Shown here in pieces: positions 48,087 to 52,069 of a stretch of 52,069 nucleotides of DNA. Under the pieces are notes generated by a model. The model did not search any database and was not told the DNA's origin. It saw nothing but the letters and a program-made list of their open reading frames with translations. Each line of letters starts with the position of its first letter. Within the stretch, counting starts at the first letter, position 1. The translations under genes were made by a program, and so were the position numbers. The DNA comes from CAYUUR01 sp052034685 (GTDB taxonomy: Bacteria > Patescibacteriota > Saccharimonadia > Saccharimonadales > CAYUUR01): positions 1-52,069 of the forward strand of contig JBPOIH010000019.1 of NCBI GenBank assembly GCA_052034685.1. Direction: 5' to 3'.

Positions 48087-48115
48087 GGCTACGCGCTCTA
48101 AAGATGGCCGTAACC
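48087..48115 (-). promoter_or_regulatory. Leader stem upstream of rpsF, candidate S6:S18 site
   Basis: On the minus strand GGUUACG pairs with CGUAGCC (48109-48115 with 48087-48093), with CCAUCUUUAGAGC between. A second hairpin AGCTGA-AAAC-TCAGCT lies just upstream (48119-48134). Many bacteria carry an S6:S18-binding RNA here that copies the 16S rRNA site and lets excess protein repress the operon. The exact CCG consensus was not verified. Confidence 0.45.
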
Positions 48116-48141
48116 TGAAGCTGAGTTTTCAGCTATCAACA

Positions 48142-48170
48142 ATTCTACTACATCCACCCCTGTTGGTCAA
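48142..48170 (-). promoter_or_regulatory. Promoter of the rpsF operon
   Basis: On the minus strand: TTGACC (48165-48170), 17-bp spacer, TAGAAT (48142-48147). The leader of about 70 bases contains the two hairpins at 48087-48134. Confidence 0.82.
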
Positions 48171-48183
48171 CTGTTTGCGCAAC

Positions 48184-48969
48184 CTAAGCTACTTCAAGCA
48201 GCTTCGCCTCGATCGTATCAAAGTAGTCAGGCTGACGATTATCAAAGTGTCGCAGTAGAAAACCACGGGCCGTAGCAGGCATATCACTACTAATGTTGCC
48301 TTTAGCGCGAGCAGCTTGATAGAAAGGCTCAATCGGCTCAAGGGCGACGTCCATAGCTTCATTGACGACCTTATACCCAAGCTTGCGACGTACTTTGTAT
48401 TCATTACCAGCTTCAAGAAATCGCGTGACAGTCTCGCTGTCTGTTATGTCTTCAAGACCATGTCTGAGTATGTATCTAGCGAAGAAATAACCAATTGCCC
48501 AGTGCCGATCATGCTGTTGGTAAAGGTTATCCCGAAGCTCCTCACGCATGTCTGAATTAACCGCCACCAAACGAGGCAGCCGAGATTGTACGTCGACCGC
48601 CCAATCTGCAACATAGCGAGCCGAAAGATAAAAAGCCAGAGCAAAGTTCTGGTCTTCGTTTTCTGGCATCCAAATACCTTCTGGATAAAAGTCATGGTAA
48701 CGCCCGTGAGCCCACCGCGATCCGTACAGTACTGCCGACCAGCGGCTGGCGCGTTTTTCGTCAAGTATGTCGCCAGTTGCCTGGAGTACTCTGTAGTCCG
48801 TTTTTATACGTTCATCTTCTGAGTCAAATATGAGGTGGTGGCTGTCTTGGCCGCGAGAAAGTGCCTTTGGATGAGAATGAGCTGGAGCGATCTTCAGCGG
48901 AATTTGTATGCCAAATGGTGCTTCAATATCTGCTGTTGGCGCCAATTCTACTGCCAAGGTTTCCTCCAC
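48184..48969 (-). CDS. Hypothetical protein, 261 aa
   Basis: A soluble, mostly helical protein rich in aromatic residues and histidine (SHPKALSRGQDSHH and HGRYHDFYPEGIW). I recognise no family or catalytic motif. It is the last gene after ftsK on this strand, 66 bases downstream, and may be part of that transcript. Frames on the opposite strand here are not convincing. Confidence 0.7.
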   Translation of the reverse strand: MEETLAVELAPTADIEAPFGIQIPLKIAPAHSHPKALSRGQDSHHLIFDSEDERIKTDYRVLQATGDILDEKRASRWSAVLYGSRWAHGRYHDFYPEGIWMPENEDQNFALAFYLSARYVADWAVDVQSRLPRLVAVNSDMREELRDNLYQQHDRHWAIGYFFARYILRHGLEDITDSETVTRFLEAGNEYKVRRKLGYKVVNEAMDVALEPIEPFYQAARAKGNISSDMPATARGFLLRHFDNRQPDYFDTIEAKLLEVA

Positions 48970-49035
48970 GTACTTTTAAGGGATTATCCTCAATATAAAA
49001 TGGAACGCCTAAAAGCGCAAGCACTATCTGTTCTA

Positions 49036-51243
49036 TTAGCTGTTTTTTGCGTCGTCGGGGAAGTTTTCGTCGTACATTTCGTCATCGGCCTGCACTTCAC
49101 CTGCACCGGCGCTAAAGACTTCGTCTACAGAATTTATCAGCACCTCTCGCGGTCGAGCTCCGTCTGCAGGGCCAATAATGCCCTGCTCTTCCATGGTCTC
49201 GATAATGCGCGCAGCGCGGGCATAGCCGATACGCAGACGTCGTTGCAGCAAGCTGGTACTCGCCTTGCGACCATCAACCACGACCTGGATGGCATCACGC
49301 CACATGTCGTCGTCAGCTTCGTTGGCGCCGTAATCTGCAACTACTCCACCTTTGCCATTCAACTGCACTGGTTGGCTGACAACCTCATCGTCGTATTGCG
49401 GCGGTCGCTGACCACGAATAAAATCGTTGATCTTGTATGTTTCTTCAATCTCAATCAGTGCCGCCTGGACGCGCTTAGGCTTAGGCATGTCGGCGGTCAA
49501 AAGCAACATATCACCTTTACCAAGCAACTTCTCGGCACCCATCTGATCAATAATCGTGCGCGAGTCCACCTGGCTGGCCGTTGTGAAGGCAATACGCGCC
49601 GGCACGTTAGCTTTTATAAGACCAGTAATGACATCGACAGACGGACGCTGCGTGGCGAGAATCAAGTGGATACCAACTGCGCGAGCCTTCTGAGCAATCC
49701 GTACAATTAAGGCTTCTACATCGCGCGCCGCTACCATCATTAGATCCGCCAACTCATCAATAACAATCACAATATACGGCATACCTTCATTCTGTTTAAG
49801 GTCGTTATACTCTTCAATGTTACGTTTCTTGGCCTCGCCAAGTGTTCGATAGCGACGTTCCATCTCGGCCACAGCCCACTTGAGCGCACTAATACACTTT
49901 TCTGGCTCAGTTATCACGGGCGTGAGTAGGTGTGGAATATCTTCGTATGGCGCCATTTCAACTGTCTTAGGGTCAACCAGGATAAGCTTGAGGTCACTCG
50001 GGCTATTACGATATAACAGACTGGTCAGAATTGTGTTAATCATAACCGACTTACCGGAACCAGTCTGACCTGCCACCAAGAGGTGTGGCATATTGGTGAG
50101 GTCACGAACAATTGGTGTTCCAGCAATGTCCTTACCAATAGCAAAGCCCAGCGGGCTTTTGACCTCAGCCCACTCAGGTGATTGAATCAAACTACTGAGA
50201 CGAACTGTGGCAGACTTGATGTTTGGCACTTCAATACCGACAGCGCGCTTACCTGGAATTGGCGCTTCAATACGAATCGAATGTGCAGCGAGATCAAGTG
50301 CCAGGTTATTCTCGAGTGCGGTAATCTTGGTCAGCTTGGTTCCGGCTGGCGGCTTCAGGGTAAACTGCGTCACACGCGGCCCCACGTTAGCGCCTTCCAT
50401 CTCAACATCAATGTTGAAGTTAGAAAAAGAGTCTTTGATCGCTTGCGCATTACCTTCTACATCACCAGCATTTGCCTTATCTTGCTTGGCACTCAACAGG
50501 TCAATCGACGGAAATTTCCAATCAGGATCACTTGTCGTTGTGAGCGCCTGATGGTTATCCAGCGGCGTGAGTTTCTGAGCAGAATTCTTGAACGTAGACA
50601 TCTTGCTGGTAGCGCGATCGCTTGGATGTTCAACGGGGACGTTTTCGTTGAGTTTGAAAGCATGCCCCTCTGCATTTGCCTTCAATTTTGCCAAATCGTT
50701 ATCCTCATCAGGACGTGTACGGAAAATGCTCCCAAGCTTGAGCAGTACCTTGGGTGAGATACCGAAGGCAAAGAAAAAGGCTAACATAGCGAAGATAAAG
50801 AACAGTATCAGTGCTGGAACTTTGTTGAGCGCGGCTAATACTGTACCGCCGACTACTCCGCCAAGCACACCGCCACGGCCGGCTTCGTGAAGGCTTACGG
50901 CATCCATAGAGATAAACAATACATGTATCCAAGCCGCTGACAACAATATAAACATAAACATGCTCATGAGTTTGCCAAGCGGAATCCGACGATCCTCACT
51001 CGTAAACTTAATGATACCCCAGTATATAAGCGCAACTGGTGTCAGGTAGGCTGCCCAGCCAAACAATGTATACATCCAGCCAAACAAGCCAACTGGCAAC
51101 GCCCCACCAGCGCCAAAACCGCCGAGCAGCAAGAAGAAAGCAATCACCATCATGACGATTGCACCAGCCAAAGGCCAGAACATTGACTCTTTAGTTGGTT
51201 CTACGTTCTTCTTTTTTCGTGTTTGTTTTTTCTTCTTAGCCAT
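49036..51243 (-). CDS. ftsK: DNA translocase FtsK/SpoIIIE
   Basis: A 735-aa protein. Four membrane helices occupy about residues 20-160. A short linker follows, then the RecA-like motor with Walker A GQTGSGKS at 392-399 and Walker B VIVIDELADLMM. The C-terminal winged-helix gamma domain (GYARAARIIETMEEQGIIGPADGARPREVL) reads KOPS-like polar sequences. It pumps the chromosome terminus through the closing septum. The basic N-terminus MAKKKKQTRKKK starts it. It starts five bases after the stop of the 51249 gene. Confidence 0.96.
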   Translation of the reverse strand: MAKKKKQTRKKKNVEPTKESMFWPLAGAIVMMVIAFFLLLGGFGAGGALPVGLFGWMYTLFGWAAYLTPVALIYWGIIKFTSEDRRIPLGKLMSMFMFILLSAAWIHVLFISMDAVSLHEAGRGGVLGGVVGGTVLAALNKVPALILFFIFAMLAFFFAFGISPKVLLKLGSIFRTRPDEDNDLAKLKANAEGHAFKLNENVPVEHPSDRATSKMSTFKNSAQKLTPLDNHQALTTTSDPDWKFPSIDLLSAKQDKANAGDVEGNAQAIKDSFSNFNIDVEMEGANVGPRVTQFTLKPPAGTKLTKITALENNLALDLAAHSIRIEAPIPGKRAVGIEVPNIKSATVRLSSLIQSPEWAEVKSPLGFAIGKDIAGTPIVRDLTNMPHLLVAGQTGSGKSVMINTILTSLLYRNSPSDLKLILVDPKTVEMAPYEDIPHLLTPVITEPEKCISALKWAVAEMERRYRTLGEAKKRNIEEYNDLKQNEGMPYIVIVIDELADLMMVAARDVEALIVRIAQKARAVGIHLILATQRPSVDVITGLIKANVPARIAFTTASQVDSRTIIDQMGAEKLLGKGDMLLLTADMPKPKRVQAALIEIEETYKINDFIRGQRPPQYDDEVVSQPVQLNGKGGVVADYGANEADDDMWRDAIQVVVDGRKASTSLLQRRLRIGYARAARIIETMEEQGIIGPADGARPREVLINSVDEVFSAGAGEVQADDEMYDENFPDDAKNS

Positions 51244-51248
51244 AAGCG

Positions 51249-51899
51249 TTAGCTATTATAATACCTTCTTTGGGTTTCTTCCAGGGGTTCTGCAAAATTA
51301 TCATGATCGAAGGGGCTTGTTAGTTCGACTTCAGATGCAGGTATAAATCCATATGAATCCAACGTGTACCCCATTCTATGCTCCTTAAGTGGCGGTGTTG
51401 CGCCGAATTTCTCGATGTCCTCTGGCGGGATGTCATCCCAGTCCCACCAAATCTGACTATAGTCTATTGGTTCTTCGTATACAGGGATTCTAAAGAAATC
51501 GAGTTTTTCGAGCTCAGTACGTGCTATTTCTATATGTCGCTGTAGTTCCGTAGCACGTTGCTGGCAATGCTCATCCCCTACCCCATCAGCAATCATTATG
51601 GCAAGTTGTTGGTGTGCTGCTTCTAAATCGACAATTTCATCGAGAAGATCCTGGCGCAGCAGGTCTTCTGCATCACCATACGTAATATCCTCGTGGTCAA
51701 TGCCCTCAAAATCTTCTTCGTCAATCGTCACTTCTTTAACGTCAAACAGACGGATAAGGTCGTAAGCGATGGGCTGCAACATAGGAAAGTGTCGCGCGTA
51801 ATGATCAGCTATCAGTTCCCATCTCTTATCCTGCTCCTCAGCCAGTTGGTTCGTAAGTTCTAATGAGATTTCAGCTGGTTGTGATACAGGATTACTCAT
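51249..51899 (-). CDS. Hypothetical acidic protein upstream of ftsK
   Basis: A 216-aa very acidic soluble protein, probably helical with a predicted coiled coil (EDLLRQDLLDEIVDLEAAHQQL). The C-terminal half is rich in proline and tryptophan (DYSQIWWDWDDIPPEDI). I do not recognise it. It is first in the ftsK transcript. The -10 (51906-51911) ends six bases before the ATG, so it is probably leaderless. Confidence 0.72.
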   Translation of the reverse strand: MSNPVSQPAEISLELTNQLAEEQDKRWELIADHYARHFPMLQPIAYDLIRLFDVKEVTIDEEDFEGIDHEDITYGDAEDLLRQDLLDEIVDLEAAHQQLAIMIADGVGDEHCQQRATELQRHIEIARTELEKLDFFRIPVYEEPIDYSQIWWDWDDIPPEDIEKFGATPPLKEHRMGYTLDSYGFIPASEVELTSPFDHDNFAEPLEETQRRYYNS

Positions 51900-51905
51900 G
51901 CCATT

Positions 51906-51934
51906 ATTGTAGCAGTTTTTACATCACTTGTCAA
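51906..51934 (-). promoter_or_regulatory. Promoter of the ftsK operon, leaderless start
   Basis: On the minus strand: TTGACA (51929-51934), 17-bp spacer ending CTGC, TACAAT (51906-51911). The ATG at 51899 follows after six bases. The promoter starts only eight bases from the mobile-element boundary. Confidence 0.82.
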
Positions 51935-51982
51935 TTAGACGCCCCTCCATTCCAGTCCCAAACGCACCATAAGCATTAAAAA

Positions 51983-52048
51983 GCATCTCTGCACTTCGCT
52001 AAACTAGTTGTTACCACTAACAATTAATCGTGAAGGAGGCAGAGATGC
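51983..52048 (+). promoter_or_regulatory. Foldback hairpin masking the start codon of the terminal element
   Basis: GCATCTCTGC (51983-51992) and GCAGAGATGC (52039-52048) form a perfect 10-bp stem over the ATG; CTTC (51994-51997) and GAAG (52032-52035) can extend it over the ribosome-binding site. The likely -10 (52000-52005) lies between the arms, so the element's own transcript would lack the left arm. Confidence 0.6.
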
Positions 52049-52069
52049 ACTCACATATTACTAAACAAA
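52045..52069 (+). CDS. Partial ORF start of terminal mobile element (probable transposase)
   Basis: Same frame as at the left end: ATG then HSHITKQ, running off the contig, with AAGGAGG five bases upstream. A transposase is inferred from context only. Confidence 0.5.

Larger units (their letters stand above)
51943..52069 (+). mobile_element. 5' end of the multicopy mobile element, right contig end
   Basis: Exact inverse copy of 1-127. Reading outward: element boundary at 51943 (CCCTCCATTCCAG), left foldback arm GCATCTCTGC (51983-51992), -10-like TAAACT (52000-52005), an inner hairpin TTGTTA-CCAC-TAACAA (52008-52023), AAGGAGG and ATG (52045). The right arm GCAGAGATGC (52039-52048) spans the ATG. 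Because the shared length is exactly 127, the boundary is inferred to be the true end of the element. Confidence 0.75.

Noticed and set aside
48835..49710. 291-codon plus-strand frame over the ftsK end
   Set aside because: It lies antisense to the FtsK motor and gamma domain and has no promoter or ribosome-binding site.
1..52069. A linear plasmid or virus with terminal inverted repeats
   Set aside because: The window is full of essential chromosomal genes (dcw cluster, ribosomal proteins, glyS, ftsK), the repeat carries an outward-running ORF start, and its length equals a common assembly k-mer. A contig ending in a mobile element explains it better.
1..52069. A 52-kb composite transposon between the two inverted element copies
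   Set aside because: The content is core chromosomal, with no cargo signature or flanking duplication to support movement as a unit.
1..52069. Alternative genetic code (UGA as glycine, as in Gracilibacteria)
   Set aside because: Conserved genes such as ftsW, xseA, ssb and ftsK give full-length proteins with UGA read as stop, and several real genes end at UGA.
1..52069. tRNA, rRNA, tmRNA, RNase P RNA or CRISPR array
   Set aside because: I looked through the intergenic segments for TPsiC-type GTTCGA boxes, known RNA signatures and spaced repeats and saw none.

Overview
The window looks like a chromosomal contig from a Candidate Phyla Radiation bacterium, most likely Saccharibacteria (TM7). 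This rests on gene content and style, not on a database match: a reduced division and cell-wall (dcw) cluster of mraZ-rsmH-ftsL-ftsI-mraY-ftsW-murG-ftsQ, very tight gene packing, many small membrane proteins of unknown function, almost no biosynthetic genes, and the standard genetic code. No rRNA, tRNA, CRISPR array or prophage was seen. One complete insertion sequence (IS481-like) is present. Both contig ends lie inside inverted copies of a second mobile element.

Layout. 1-127: left end in the terminal element. 186-2055: two unknown proteins, one FHA-like, each behind a strong promoter. 2070-3548 (minus): bL27 and a TRM11-like RNA methyltransferase. 3601-10099 (plus): flippase-like membrane protein, exonuclease VII subunits, a FAM173-like methyltransferase, membrane-anchored unknowns, then a degenerate histidine kinase, a receiver protein and RecO. 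10127-19085: small unknowns, a pilin-like membrane protein, glycyl-tRNA synthetase, a Nudix hydrolase, a CYTH protein, a predicted metalloprotease, and a cluster of two-helix membrane proteins around a FlaR-like kinase. 19121-25769: Pif1-like helicase, SanA-like protein, prephenate dehydrogenase, NYN nuclease, two-TM potassium channel, PIG-L deacetylase, AlkD-like protein, GH1 glycosidase. 26158-34651: the dcw cluster behind four MraZ-type repeats. 34652-35294: a 643-bp gap with no convincing protein gene but with a promoter and two copies of an 18-bp repeat. 35295-39734 (mostly minus): two DNA-binding proteins (one a sigma-region-4/HARE-HTH fusion), the IS, and a two-gene metalloprotease operon. 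39820-40908: ychF. 40914-41047: a heavily folded intergenic element. 41054-51899 (minus): a beta-lactamase-fold wall enzyme, a long operon from rpsF through ssb, rpsR, Nudix, efp, a metalloprotease and tlyA to a phosphoribosyltransferase-like gene, then ftsK with two unknown neighbours. 51943-52069: right end in the terminal element.

Expression style. Many genes appear leaderless: a -10 hexamer sits only 6-8 bases before the ATG. Others use AGGAGG-type ribosome-binding sites. The dcw genes mraZ, rsmH and ftsL use A-rich leaders with no Shine-Dalgarno. Nearly all clear promoters have exactly 17 bp between -35 and -10, and several share a GCTTATGCTA-type extended -10.

The most interesting signals are: foldback structures that would hide transposase starts in read-through transcripts of both mobile elements; a pseudo-kinase/receiver pair in the recO operon; a family of two-helix membrane proteins sharing a C-terminal motif; a short leader ORF ending inside a hairpin before ftsL; and a possible RNA gene where ftsA/ftsZ would usually lie. 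All functional calls come from reading motifs by eye; no searches were run.
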